NCBI GenBank assembly: GCA_030849075.1
Contig: JASAOO010003550.1
Span: 60,289 to 124,288 of the forward strand
Direction: 5' to 3'
Source of the DNA: Zelonia costaricensis
Lineage: Eukaryota; Euglenozoa; Kinetoplastea; Trypanosomatida; Trypanosomatidae
DNA: 64,000 bases
A model generated the notes under the pieces. It worked only from the letters and a program-made list of their open reading frames with translations, was not told where the DNA came from and searched no databases. A program made the position numbers and the translations under genes. Shown piece by piece: positions 1 through 10,253 of the stretch (within the stretch, counting starts at the first letter, position 1; every line of letters begins with the position of its first letter).

Positions 1-1820
1 AGCTCATGTCGAGCGGCAAGTTCCCGCTGGAGATGCCGCTGACGCTGGCCAACAGCACCAAGAACGATGCCAACGCGTTCTGGTGGATCATGCTGATGGG
101 CGCCGAGCATGAGCGGATCCACATCGAGACGGCCTCGGTGCACGTCCGCGAGCTGCCAATGCAGTACGTCGCGACCGTGATGGCGGACTTCTGGCAGCGC
201 TGCCCCGAGTCCAACACGCACGCACCGGTCAATGAGCTCGTGCCGATCGAAGGCGGCAAGGTGCAGGTCGGCCGCGCGCCAGACTCGCGGCTGTACGGCT
301 GGGACTGCGACTACTCCACCGGCAGCAACGTGGTTGAGGTGGCGCCCTTCAAGGCGAGCAAGTACGTCGTGTCTAATGCCGAGTTCCTAGCCTTCATGAA
401 GGCGGATGGCTATCGGGTGCAGCGGTATTGGGACGAGGAGGGCTGGAGCTGGGTGCAGTGGAAGAAGCCGCAGCACCCGTGGTTCTGGGTGCGCGACGAA
501 TCCCGCTCGAGCGGCTACGCGCTGCGGCTGCAGACGGAGTTGGTTGACCTGCCATGGGACTGGCCGTGCGAACTGAACAACCTCGAGGCACACGCCTTCT
601 GCTCCTTCAAGAGCGAGCAGCTGGGCAAGACGGTCCGCATGCTGACGGAGGAGGAGTGGACGCTGCTGTACGACCGCTACATCGGCAAGGACCAGCCGGA
701 TTGGGGCGAGAAAGCGCCAGGCAACGTAAACCTCGAGCGCTACCAGAGCAGCTGTCCCGTCAACAAGTTCCAACACGGCGACCTGTACGACGTCATCGGC
801 AACGTGTGGCAACACTGCGAAACGGCCGTGTACCCGTACCCTGGCTTCAAGGTGCAGCCCTTTTACGACGACTTTTCCGTACCCACGTTCGACGGCCGCC
901 ACACGTGCATGAAGGGCGGCACGTGGGTGAGCACCGGCAATGAGGCGACACGCGACGCCCGTTTCGCGTTCCGCCGGCACTTCTTCCAGTACATCGGCCT
1001 GCGCTACGTCGAGGGCCCAGCGGTGCGGCAGCCGCCGTGCAAGAGCGGCAGCCTCGGGCTGGACCCCGACGTGGACGCCATCACGGACACATGCTTCCGC
1101 GACTCTTTCCAGGGCATGCCCAACGGCTGCGTTGCCGTTGCCGACTTCGCGCAGCGCATGTTCGCTGAGCACGCGACGGTGCCCGCGGCGCGGGCGATGG
1201 ACATCGCGTGCGGCGGTGGGCGCGTATCGTTCGAGCTCACGACGACGTTCCGGCAGGTGATTGGCGTCGAGTACACGGCGCGGCGGCTGCTGCCCGCGTT
1301 TGCGATCCGCGAGCGCGGCGACTGCAAGTACAGCGTCGCGAACACCGCCTCGGGGGAGCGCGTTGCCTGGTCGGTGAAAAGTGAGAGCTTCGCGTGGGGG
1401 CCGACGCGCGAGCGGGCCACCTTTTACCAGGCCGATCCGACCAACCTGCACGCGCACCTGTCCGAATTCTCGCTGGTCGTGTGCTGGAACTGCCTGGAGC
1501 GCAGCTACCGTCCGAGTGCGATTCCGGCGCACCTGCTGAGCCGCGTTGTGAAGGGCGGCCTGCTCGTGATCGGCGGCGACTACAACTGGGACAACATCAA
1601 GAAGGACGCCGAGGACGCTGGCGATTGCGACAACACGTACTTGACGGACCGCCTCATCACGACCAAGCAGGACATTCAGCAAGAGATCTTCGACCTGCTT
1701 GGCGGTGCCGACGTTGTGGAGCGTGTCGGCGAGTATGTGTCGATCCCGGTCGCGTTCCCACTGACAGAGGACACGGCAAGCATTCGCATCATGAAGCTCG
1801 CAGCGTACCGCAAGAAGTGA
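1..1820 (+). CDS. ovoA: OvoA-type 5-histidylcysteine sulfoxide synthase / ovothiol methyltransferase, C-terminal part
   Basis: OvoA joins cysteine to histidine in an iron- and oxygen-dependent reaction giving 5-histidylcysteine sulfoxide; its methyltransferase domain later N-methylates 5-thiohistidine to ovothiol A. The frame is already open at the window edge and the first ATG (position 6) is internal, so the N-terminal part of the DinB-like domain is missing. About 35 residues after that ATG is an HX3HXE motif (EHERIHIE), the non-heme iron site of the EgtB/OvoA family. An FGE-sulfatase-like domain follows (from about VPIEGGKVQVG to KGGTWVSTGNEATRDARFAFRR, nt 240-1010). A SAM methyltransferase comes next, with motif I DIACGGGRVSFEL (about nt 1199-1240) and a later VVKGGLLVIGGDYNW strand-loop. 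Ovothiol is an established trypanosomatid thiol. The family call is firm; activity is inferred. Confidence 0.9.
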   Translation, partial: LMSSGKFPLEMPLTLANSTKNDANAFWWIMLMGAEHERIHIETASVHVRELPMQYVATVMADFWQRCPESNTHAPVNELVPIEGGKVQVGRAPDSRLYGWDCDYSTGSNVVEVAPFKASKYVVSNAEFLAFMKADGYRVQRYWDEEGWSWVQWKKPQHPWFWVRDESRSSGYALRLQTELVDLPWDWPCELNNLEAHAFCSFKSEQLGKTVRMLTEEEWTLLYDRYIGKDQPDWGEKAPGNVNLERYQSSCPVNKFQHGDLYDVIGNVWQHCETAVYPYPGFKVQPFYDDFSVPTFDGRHTCMKGGTWVSTGNEATRDARFAFRRHFFQYIGLRYVEGPAVRQPPCKSGSLGLDPDVDAITDTCFRDSFQGMPNGCVAVADFAQRMFAEHATVPAARAMDIACGGGRVSFELTTTFRQVIGVEYTARRLLPAFAIRERGDCKYSVANTASGERVAWSVKSESFAWGPTRERATFYQADPTNLHAHLSEFSLVVCWNCLERSYRPSAIPAHLLSRVVKGGLLVIGGDYNWDNIKKDAEDAGDCDNTYLTDRLITTKQDIQQEIFDLLGGADVVERVGEYVSIPVAFPLTEDTASIRIMKLAAYRKK

Positions 1821-4800
1821 AAGCGGCAGTGAAGCCGAAGTCCCTTGCGAGCGTGCGAAGCGCGGAAGGTGTAAAGATCGGCACGCTGTGACGCCGCTGC
1901 TACTCCTGCACTTCTTTTTCTTTCCCCGCTCCTTTTCAAAGCGTTGCTGTTTTCGTTGAGGCAAACAACGTCACGCAGGCAACGCAGTTACAGCAGTCTT
2001 CCAGTGTCCATCCTTCGGCAACCCTCTCCACCTCCGCCCCTCGCTGCATTCCCTTCTCCGTTTCTCCTCCCCTTTCTTCTGTTTTCTCCTGACAACGGCT
2101 GAGCGTTTTCTCCGATCCTCAAAGGGGCGAATGGGATGGCCGAAGTCCACAAAAACACATGCGCAAAGCGACAAGGATGAGGCACCCTCACCCACGCGAG
2201 TACTGTCGACATTTTTGCTGTCGTGACGGCGCTTCTCCTCCACTCTCACCTCTTTTTTTTTTTGTGCTCTGCGTCTCCCTTTCTTCCTTTCTCTGCTCTC
2301 CGTTTTCAGCTCAAGGAGAGCAGGCGTGCGGTGCCGTTCTTTTTTTTTTTTTGCTACGCATGCCCTGTCTCACGGGGGCTCCTCTCCTGCGGCGCACCGC
2401 TTGGACCACTTCCGGATGAAGTACCTCGCCTTTTTTGGTGCCCTCCCCCCTCCCCCCGTGCAACCCTCGTGATTGCTTCGCGCTCCGCATACAGTGCCTT
2501 TGGCGCGCCCACCTTCTCGGCCCACTTCGCAATCTCTATCCACGGGCGTGCGACGACTGCACCTCAGTTTCGCCTTTCCTGCGCGAGCCCCACTTTTCAC
2601 TCTTCCGGGCATGGCCCTTTTCTTCTGTGTTGACGCTTTGTTTTTTTCTGTGTTTTTGTTTTGATGCTGCGTGCTTGCTCCCTCACTCTCTTGCTCCGGT
2701 ACAGGCGAAGCCTGCTTCGTGTGTCTTGTCGCCTTCCGCGAGGTAGCCGTTGCTCTATTTGACGGTGGTCGTGTGAGGCACCGAGGCTTTTCCACTCTCC
2801 CTCTTCTCCTGCCACACTCGCTCGCCTTGTGACTCGAGCTTTCAATATCCGTCTGCGCGTACGGTGGGTGTAGCTCCTCTTTTCGTTGTTTAATTCCTTT
2901 TGCTCGTCTGCTGTTTTGGTTTACTTGGTCGAGGACTGGATTGCTGCGAAAAAGGAAAACAAATTCGTAAGCACACGTCCGCGGAGACACAGCTGCTGCT
3001 GCGCGTTCATGCACGGCTTTTCGCGTGTCAACATTTGGGCATCGGATGCACATGCCGCCAGTGCTCTTTTTTTCCGTTTGCTGGTTTTCCTTTTTGATGT
3101 GTCTGCGTGCTTTCGATTCTGGTTTTTGTTTCCCCCCTATTTGGCTCCACGACGCCACGGCGACACACTCGCCGCGCGTTGCCGCACCTCCTTTTCTCCC
3201 CATACTTTCGCCTTTTTTTCCCGCGAGTTTCCAGCTCTCCGTGCGCGCTCTTGTCGTGGGCAGCTCGCTCTGCCCTGCCAAGCTGACCTGACAGGAGAGA
3301 TCAGCGGCGAGAGAAGTTTGGGAGCATGCGCTGAGCCCTCTGACGGCCTCAAAGAGAAAAGTTGTGCTAGGCCAGGATGGGTGCGCAGATGAACAGGGGG
3401 GAAGATTGAGCACAGAGCAGGCGCACGAAGACCCCTGGGGCGGGACTACTAAGAACAGGATCCTTGCGGCTCTTTTGGTCATCGGGTGTTGCAGCCTGAG
3501 GCAACTCTTCAGTGTACGCTTCGCGGGCTCTTTTTCCAAAGCAAGTGCGACGGCTATTTGAAGGCTAGTATGGCACAGGGAAGCGTAATCATACGCGCGC
3601 CAGGCACGCGACACCAAACCAGCGGCACAGAGCGCACACTTCACACTTACCACCTCCGCTCCCCCGTCGGGACGGGGAGTGGGCGTCTTCTTTTTTGTTT
3701 CACGCTGGGCACTTTCTGGTTTTGCCACCGCCGCTCTTTTGGCTTGTTTCTGACGCTGCCGCGGCGCCGCACAACCGGGGCGGCGGTCACCACGTCGCCA
3801 CGCTCGTGCTTCCTCAACGCGTCGTAGTTTGCTCATACGCCCTCGCCGTCACCCGCCACTCGTCTCGCTGACACTTCCTTCTTATTGGTGCCGTTCTCTG
3901 TTGCGGGCTCATAGAGTCCCGTCGCAAGTGTACTGGCACGTCGGCTAAGACGAGCGGGTGCCGTGCGCTGACAACCCTTCTCAAAACGAACGCGAGGGCT
4001 GCGTTCCATGGTATGCGAGAGGGACACCTCCACAGGGCGACGCTCTCGGCCTCGCGTGAAGCAGGAGAGAGGGGAAAAAAGAGTGTTCTTCTCCTGCTCG
4101 CGTTCACCGCGCTTCCACCTACACCTCCTATACACAGAAACGTGCTGGCGAGCAGTTGTGGAGACCACTGAACACCGCTTCCTCTCTGCACCTTGATGCC
4201 AAACAACTCAAGGGGCTTTCTTTTTGGCCAACGCGCGACGACGCAGCGCGTTGCAGTCGATCTCTGTACCTCTAGTGCCACTCTCAGAGTCACGAGCCCC
4301 CACAGTGGGCCTCAGCGAAAATGAAGTGCATTCAAACCAGCGCGCAGAAGTGGAGAAGGGGATTAGGAAAGGCTCATCAGTCAACGCACAGACTCAGCAT
4401 GTGCACGACGGCGGGAGAGACGCATCTTCCTCCCGTCTTTGCTGCTCAGCACTTCTCCCTCTCTCCTCCTCCGTCCCCTGAGGACTACCTTCGACCAGTG
4501 CTCCCAGCACTTCTTTTTTTCTCTTCCGCATGACCTGTACGTCTGGCCGCACCTGCTCTTTTGTCGTCTTTCTTGTCAGCTCCCTGTCGCTCGTTTTTCC
4601 TTCTCTTAGAGGGCACCTTGCAGACTCTCGGCTCTGCAGATTGACCTCACCTCCACGCCGACACCGTCCAAGTCAGCATTCCGTTTCCAGTGTGCCGCCG
4701 GCTCTCGAATTAGCGCGGCGGGAGACAGTGCCCCAGCTCTTTTCTTCCTCTTCCCTGTTCGAACATTAGAGCTGAAGCGAGCTGCCGCTGCCCTCAAGTG

Positions 4801-5120
4801 GCAGAAGCGCATGGAAACGCTGGCTGTACCCCACGCTCCACCTGTTTTCTTCCTTTTGACCACCGTCTCTGGCTTCAGCTCAGTTGCAACCACACCGGGC
4901 TTCTTCTGCAGCTTTCATTCCAACTCCGAGTTGCATGCCTCAACCTTCCCCTCTTCTTCCTCCTCGGCAGCTCTGATGCGTCCTTTTGCTCCACCTCTCC
5001 ACGCCCGTATCGAGATCGTACGTTTGTCTTTCGCTTCTTTCTAAGCTTGATGGTGTGTGACGCTGCATCTTTAGCTTGCCCTTTCCCGGCTTCATTAGCC
5101 CTGTTCTCGGGCTCGCAATC

Positions 5121-5150
5121 GTGTGTTTGTGCTTGTGTTTGTGTTTGTGC

Positions 5151-5183
<33 letters not shown>

Positions 5184-5186
5184 CGT
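5121..5186 (+). repeat. TG microsatellite
   Basis: An imperfect TG/TTTG stretch contains a pure TG run at 5152-5179 (14 units). It lies in the 3' flank of ovoA, about 1.4 kb upstream of the next start codon. Confidence 0.9.
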
Positions 5187-6259
5187 GGACCACTACCTCT
5201 GGCGCTCCATCCCTCTCCTCTCTTCTTTGTTTTGTATCTACCCTCTATTACAACCAGTGCCAGCTTCTTCAGCACCGCCGTTTGTGCAGCGCATGCCTCT
5301 GTGAGGCGCAGAACGGTTCAGTTCCGATCTCTGCGTGTGTGCTTGTATGAAATGCGTGTGTGCCGCAACGCTCGGCGACGCTCCGCTTTTTCGTGTCCTT
5401 TTCCCGCAGCATGTCGTCGGATGACTGGCTCGCTCTCTATGCAGCGCAGGAGTGGAATTCTCTCTCCCCCGAGAGCTGAGAAAACAAGAAGCATGATAGT
5501 TAGCAAGACGACAGATGAGTGCAGAGAGGAGACTTGAGGGTTTGCGCGCATGGCGCAAAGTGGGTGGGGCGCGAGCTTTCACGCTGTCTCTAGTTTGGGC
5601 ACGTTTCACAGGGGTCGGGACCACGGCACTTTTTTTGGGTGGTGTCCTGGTTTGCGCAAGTGGGCCTCCTCCCCACGCGCCCCCCTCCCAAAACACCCCA
5701 TGCTCATGAATGCCGGGTTGGAATGGAATGAAAACGAAGCAAAGCTCTCATCCTCACTCGCTGACCTTCCCTGTCCCACGGTCTCTCTGCTGGTGCCACC
5801 AACGTGAGCGCACGCTCTGCCGCGCCTGCGCTGTGGTGCACTTTTGTCCTTTTCAGCTCAACTGCGCTGCACACGGTGGAGGAAGAAGTTGGGGACCCAG
5901 TGAGAGCTCTTTTTCAACTCTCTCTCACAGACGCACACGTCACCATTATCGTCATCATCGCACAAGCAGCATCCTGGTCACCTCGCCCCATCTACAGTCA
6001 CGGCGCGCTTGCCGGTGCCGTCGCTCTGCCGCAAATCACACCCGCTCAGGGGATCTTTCGTTTCCAGCTGTGGCGCTTTGCCCCCTTTGCCCATCGTGAG
6101 CTGTTGCCCATCCCCTCCTGCTTGTGTCCTGCGTGAGCAACAACCACTGCGTGGCGAGATTAGAAGAAATCAGGGCTGACCGCTCACCTTAACGGAACAC
6201 CGTCTGCACGCCGTACGATACACGGGGCTAGGAACGCAACAGGCTTGCACTATCACAGG

Positions 6260-6287
6260 ACTTGTATTCTTGCTCTCTTTTCTACAG
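6260..6287 (+). promoter_or_regulatory. Candidate trans-splice acceptor for the 6552 gene
   Basis: A pyrimidine tract ending in TTTTCTACAG places an AG at 6286-6287, 265 bases before the ATG. It has the tract-plus-AG form of a trypanosomatid spliced-leader acceptor. Other AGs downstream could be used instead. Confidence 0.4.
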
Positions 6288-6551
6288 TCCTCTGGCAGCG
6301 AAGGAAAAAGGTAGTAGAGCACGCCCGCAGTGTCGCGACGTTGTCACGCCGGCCCAGGTGACAAGGCGCCACACCACGTTTCGTTGCGCTCTGGTTTTTT
6401 TTGCCCCGCGAAGCACAAACAAACCCGCATCACATGGGCTGGGCTGGGGGAGAGGCACGAGGTTGCTGAATCACAAGGCCCGCCGCCGCTGCCGCCATCG
6501 TGTGCGACCCGCACGCACTGTTCCTGCTCCGCACGCCTCGCATCTTGACCA

Positions 6552-8138
6552 ATGTGGCGGCTTCGCGGACGCTCCTTTGTCGTCCGCGCCGTGCGGACGG
6601 CAGCGCTGCGGCACATGAGCAGCGAGAGGCGGCACCCTACCGCCCCTCTCGTCCCAAAGCTCGACGACCCGGCCAAGATGTCTGGCCCGCTGCCCCACAT
6701 CATCGACACACCGCGGCCGCCACGGCCAGCCTTCTACGTGCCACCTGAGGAGCGCGACCCGAGCGACGAGTCGCTCGCCTTTCTCAAGCCGGGGAGTCCG
6801 CTGTCGCACCTGCCGCAGCACGCGGTGTCCGCGAAGGGGCTGCCAGAGGGGATCGACGAGGCCCCGGCGCTGGCGGAGCATCCCAGAGTCTCCAGGGCCT
6901 ACGTGGACGCGGATGCCGCGCGGGTTGAGAGCACGAGCGTGCACGCCGGACAGTCTCTGCTGCACAGGCGCGCGGTGGTGGACACAAGCGCGTACTACTT
7001 CAGCCCAGCCGCCGCGCCCTTGTCTAGCACGGCGGACGAGGCAGCCTCGCTTGACGTGTCGCACCGCACACGGCTGCACACGTTGCGGGGCGGTGAGACG
7101 CCTAGTCCTGCGGCGGCACTCGAACCTCATGGCGCCAGCGCGGGGCCCGGTGGGATGGGCAGCAGCAGCACGGCCAAAGAGCGCAGCGTGTTCGCGGCAT
7201 CGCACGAGTTTGCCGCTGCCGACAAGACGCCGGAGCAGGCCGATGACGAGCGGGCGCGAGCGGCACCGAAAAGCGCAACGCGGCAGCTGGAGGCGGACAT
7301 CAAGAAGCTCGAGTACTACCAGGGCACTCCACAGCACGCAAAGCTGCTGGCCGAGTTCCGCGCCAAGTACGGCGCTGATGAAACGACGAGCACGACCACA
7401 CAAGACGCCGTGTACACCGCGCAGGACGTCGAGCGCGGCCTGGCCGGGCAGCCGATTGACTATCAGCACGGCAGCGGCAGGCTCAAGACTCAGCTGGCGG
7501 CCGGTCCGCACGCGTACGACCCGATCACCATCATGCAGCAACAAGGTCTCAAGCGCTTTCAAGGCTACGCCTTCCCCCCGACTGTGCAGCTGGGCAAGCT
7601 GAAGGGCGACGGTGACGATCTGCAGGGTCTGCACGCGACACACAAGAGTCATCCACTTGTCGCGCAGGTGCGGCAAGGCGTGAACGCGCTCATGGGCCGC
7701 CGCGACGCGCGAGACGACTACGTGGCGCGCGAGGACCGCTCACGAGAGGACACTCACCTGGTGTACCGCACCCTCGGCCTGGACGCGGTGCAGCGGCGGC
7801 AGATGCGGTACATGCTCACGGACTTCGACCATGCCGACCGCAACACTACTTTTCACGTGATGATGTCGTACCCGTACACGGACTGGCTTCACGTCTTCTA
7901 CATGGTGCTGGTCGGCTGGTGTTTGTACCAGCTGCAGGTGCGTTACGGGGCATACGAGTTCTACGACGAGTACCTCGGCCTGGACCTCCGCCAGGTGCCG
8001 CGCCTGCAGCGACCCCTGCTGGCCGCTATCACGGTGGTGGTGATGACCTTTGCGCTCTTTCAGCCGCTTCTGGTGGCCAGCATCGCCACAACACGTGCGT
8101 ACCGCATCATCATGAAGCGCCCCGTCGGCCCCCCGTAG
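6552..8138 (+). CDS. Hypothetical protein, likely mitochondrial, with two C-terminal membrane segments
   Basis: A 528-residue protein not recognised as a known family. The N-terminus (MWRLRGRSFVVRAVRTAALR) is rich in Arg and hydrophobic residues and has no acids, as in a mitochondrial presequence. Residues about 30-250 are Ala/Ser/Pro-rich and probably disordered. A better-ordered part begins near residue 240 (KKLEYYQGTPQHAKLLAEFR). Two hydrophobic segments lie at about 445-463 (LHVFYMVLVGWCLYQL) and 488-516 (LLAAITVVVMTFALFQPLLV). A short loop with acidic and Tyr residues separates them, suggesting a hairpin in an organelle membrane with a basic tail. The ATG at 6552 is the first in frame and starts the presequence. 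An inner-membrane protein is the best guess; no enzymatic motif was seen. Confidence 0.8.
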   Translation: MWRLRGRSFVVRAVRTAALRHMSSERRHPTAPLVPKLDDPAKMSGPLPHIIDTPRPPRPAFYVPPEERDPSDESLAFLKPGSPLSHLPQHAVSAKGLPEGIDEAPALAEHPRVSRAYVDADAARVESTSVHAGQSLLHRRAVVDTSAYYFSPAAAPLSSTADEAASLDVSHRTRLHTLRGGETPSPAAALEPHGASAGPGGMGSSSTAKERSVFAASHEFAAADKTPEQADDERARAAPKSATRQLEADIKKLEYYQGTPQHAKLLAEFRAKYGADETTSTTTQDAVYTAQDVERGLAGQPIDYQHGSGRLKTQLAAGPHAYDPITIMQQQGLKRFQGYAFPPTVQLGKLKGDGDDLQGLHATHKSHPLVAQVRQGVNALMGRRDARDDYVAREDRSREDTHLVYRTLGLDAVQRRQMRYMLTDFDHADRNTTFHVMMSYPYTDWLHVFYMVLVGWCLYQLQVRYGAYEFYDEYLGLDLRQVPRLQRPLLAAITVVVMTFALFQPLLVASIATTRAYRIIMKRPVGPP

Positions 8139-10171
8139 TGGATCTTCCTACGGTGCTTGCCAGCCGGCCCACGGCTCGAGGAGGAGTCCCCGTCACAGAG
8201 GTGAGGAGGTGAGTGGGTATTTCAGTGCGTGCGGTGGTGCTTGGGTATGCGGTGCGTGTCGTTCTTCACGGGTGGTATGCACTCTTGCAACGGCGTCTTG
8301 CCGTCTTCACACAAACTACGCATAGCAGAAGCGAGGATTCACAGAGGCGGCTGCAAAACAGATCGGATCGCTGAAAACGAACACCAAGCCAGGCGCGCAT
8401 CTGCGCACCTTCTGCGCGCACTCAGTGCAACGCTCTTTTCGGAACTCTGCTCCTGCGTCGTTGGGGAAAAAAGAAGAGCAGAAGGGTGTGCAGCTGGTTC
8501 TTACGGACCGCGCGCACGAACGTTCGTGTCACTCGCCTCTTCCGCTCTCGAGTCTACGAGAGTAAAGAAGAGGGGCAGCTTGAGAGACACGTTAATGGCT
8601 ACGCATGCCTTTACGCACGTGGCTGCTGCGCACTGTCGCCTCATGTCCCCACTCTTCCCGCTTCCCATCCCCTTCACAAATGCGGCCACCTTTCCTCCGT
8701 TTCGGCGCTGCTCACGCAAATCAACGCCGGTGCAACTCTCGTGCGCTCGACCGAGCAGTACACTTTCTCGTGTTCGGCTGCACCCTCTCACTCTTCGTCG
8801 TTTCTGTGTGCGCTTTCCTTCATTGTCTGGTTTGCCCCCTCCTCTCTCTCACCCACCCTCCCTCCTCCTCACCACGGAGGACTCGTTTGTACTCGTGTCT
8901 CCTGTACCTGGAGTAACCCCTTCCCCCCCTCTCTCCCCGTCCCCATCCCATACCACGCCCTTCCTCCAGTTTTATCCCCGGCCCGGCACGCTGTTGGTCA
9001 CCACACGCTGCGCCACTGTCAACGGCCCCTCCCTCCCCCGTTTCTTTGCCTTTCCACACCTCCGTGTGTGTGCGTGTGTGCTCCTCTCTTGCCGACCGAC
9101 TCGCTTTAGCAGTCTTCTGCGACGCACTTTCGAAAGAGAGAAAAGGAAAGAGCGCACTGACACAATCGCCGGCTTGCCGAGTTCGGGAGTTCGCTGAGAG
9201 AAACAGCTTTGCTTTTTCTATCAAGCCTCCTCTCACACGCCTCCCTTTGTCGTGCGTTGTTGTTTCGGGAAGTGTTCGTATGCGTGTGTGTGTGTACGTT
9301 CATTCCGAGCTGAGCCGTGTAGCACGCTCGCTCGCCTTTCAGAGGTGTACCACTCCATTTTTCCTTCCGCTTCCTCCTCCATTGTTTATTTTTCCCCTCC
9401 TTGTGTCGGCACCACGGCAGTGGGACACCATTTCTCTCTCTTTTTATTCGCCGTCGCCTTCTTCCCCGTACCTGCTTCAGTGCCTCTCTCCCCCTCCTCG
9501 TCTTCGACATTTCCCTTGTCCGCCCTCTCGACCCTTGTCGACCTGCCCCGTGTGCTCTTGACCCGCCATTCCCCTCTTCTCTCACCCTTTGAAGCTCCAC
9601 CCCTCCTGCTTAGTTTGCTCGCACTGCCCCCTCTCCCTTCGTGCTCTGTGTACTCACATCAGCTCCTTTTCTCTTATTTTATTGTAGCCTTCGCCTCTGT
9701 TGAACGACCTCTTTGCGTCCCTTCCCCTCGTTCTATTCCGCCCCGACCCCACCACCAAGCTGCTACGCTCTTGTGCGAGTCTTGGCCTTTCTCCCCCTCC
9801 CCGCTTTGCCCTGCCTTTCCACTTGACCTGTAGGCACGCGTGTATGCGTGGCGCGTCTGTTGCACCTGGCGCTTCGCTCTGAGACGTGACTTCTTTTTTT
9901 TTTTTCTTGCGTGTTGCGGAGGCTGGAACGCGTACGGTACACGGTGGCTCTTCTCTACCGCGTACCCCTTCTCTACCCCCCCAGGGTTCACGTTGCTGCA
10001 GACGTCCTGGCCCGCTCTGGCGGCTCTATTGTTTTGTTTCTCTTCTCCTGGGACGGTGGCAGCACTTTTGCGCTCGTGCCTCCTCTCTCCCACTCACGCA
10101 CTCACTCGCTCACACTTTTTCTTCCGACACCAACACGTGCGTCGGTCTTTCGCTGCTTGCACACAATCTGT

Positions 10172-10204
<33 letters not shown>

Positions 10205-10253
10205 GACACACTCACACACTCACAGCGCCGCTTGCATCAGCGCTGCGCCGACG
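8139..10253. other. Intergenic region, no supported gene
   Basis: A 2.1 kb C/T-rich spacer. A mixed-composition part at about 8270-8600 is followed by long pyrimidine stretches (8660-9020, 9340-9830). An open frame at 8229-9197 is rejected as pyrimidine-driven. The last 80 bases are a CA repeat and leader in front of the next ATG. Confidence 0.6.
10173..10201 (+). repeat. CA microsatellite in 5' flank
   Basis: A pure CA run of about 14 units ends 53 bases before the ATG at 10254, so it probably lies in the 5' UTR or next to the splice acceptor of that gene. Confidence 0.9.

Larger units (their letters stand above)
1821..6551. other. Long intergenic region, no supported gene
   Basis: A 4.7 kb spacer, mostly C/T-rich on the + strand, with T runs near 2254, 2340 and 2640. 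It contains a (TG)14 tract and mixed-composition islands around 3290-3660 and 4220-4400. Open frames of 100-490 codons exist in several overlapping frames on both strands, but they translate into Ser/Leu/Pro/Phe-rich (+) or Lys/Arg/Glu-rich (-) strings and lack the G/C third-position bias of the genes. It probably holds the 3' UTR of ovoA and the 5' UTR of the next gene. Confidence 0.6.

Noticed and set aside
387..1964. 525-codon minus-strand frame opposite ovoA
   Set aside because: Shadow of the GC-rich ovoA gene; no recognisable protein.
2370..3836. 488-codon open frame on the minus strand
   Set aside because: It is antisense to C/T-rich spacer, which depletes stop codons on both strands. 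The translation is Lys/Arg/Ser-rich without domain, and there is no coding bias. All other genes are on the + strand.
8229..9197. 322-codon + frame after the membrane protein gene
   Set aside because: Mostly Ser/Pro/Leu/Cys/Phe from pyrimidine-rich DNA, lacks third-position G/C preference.
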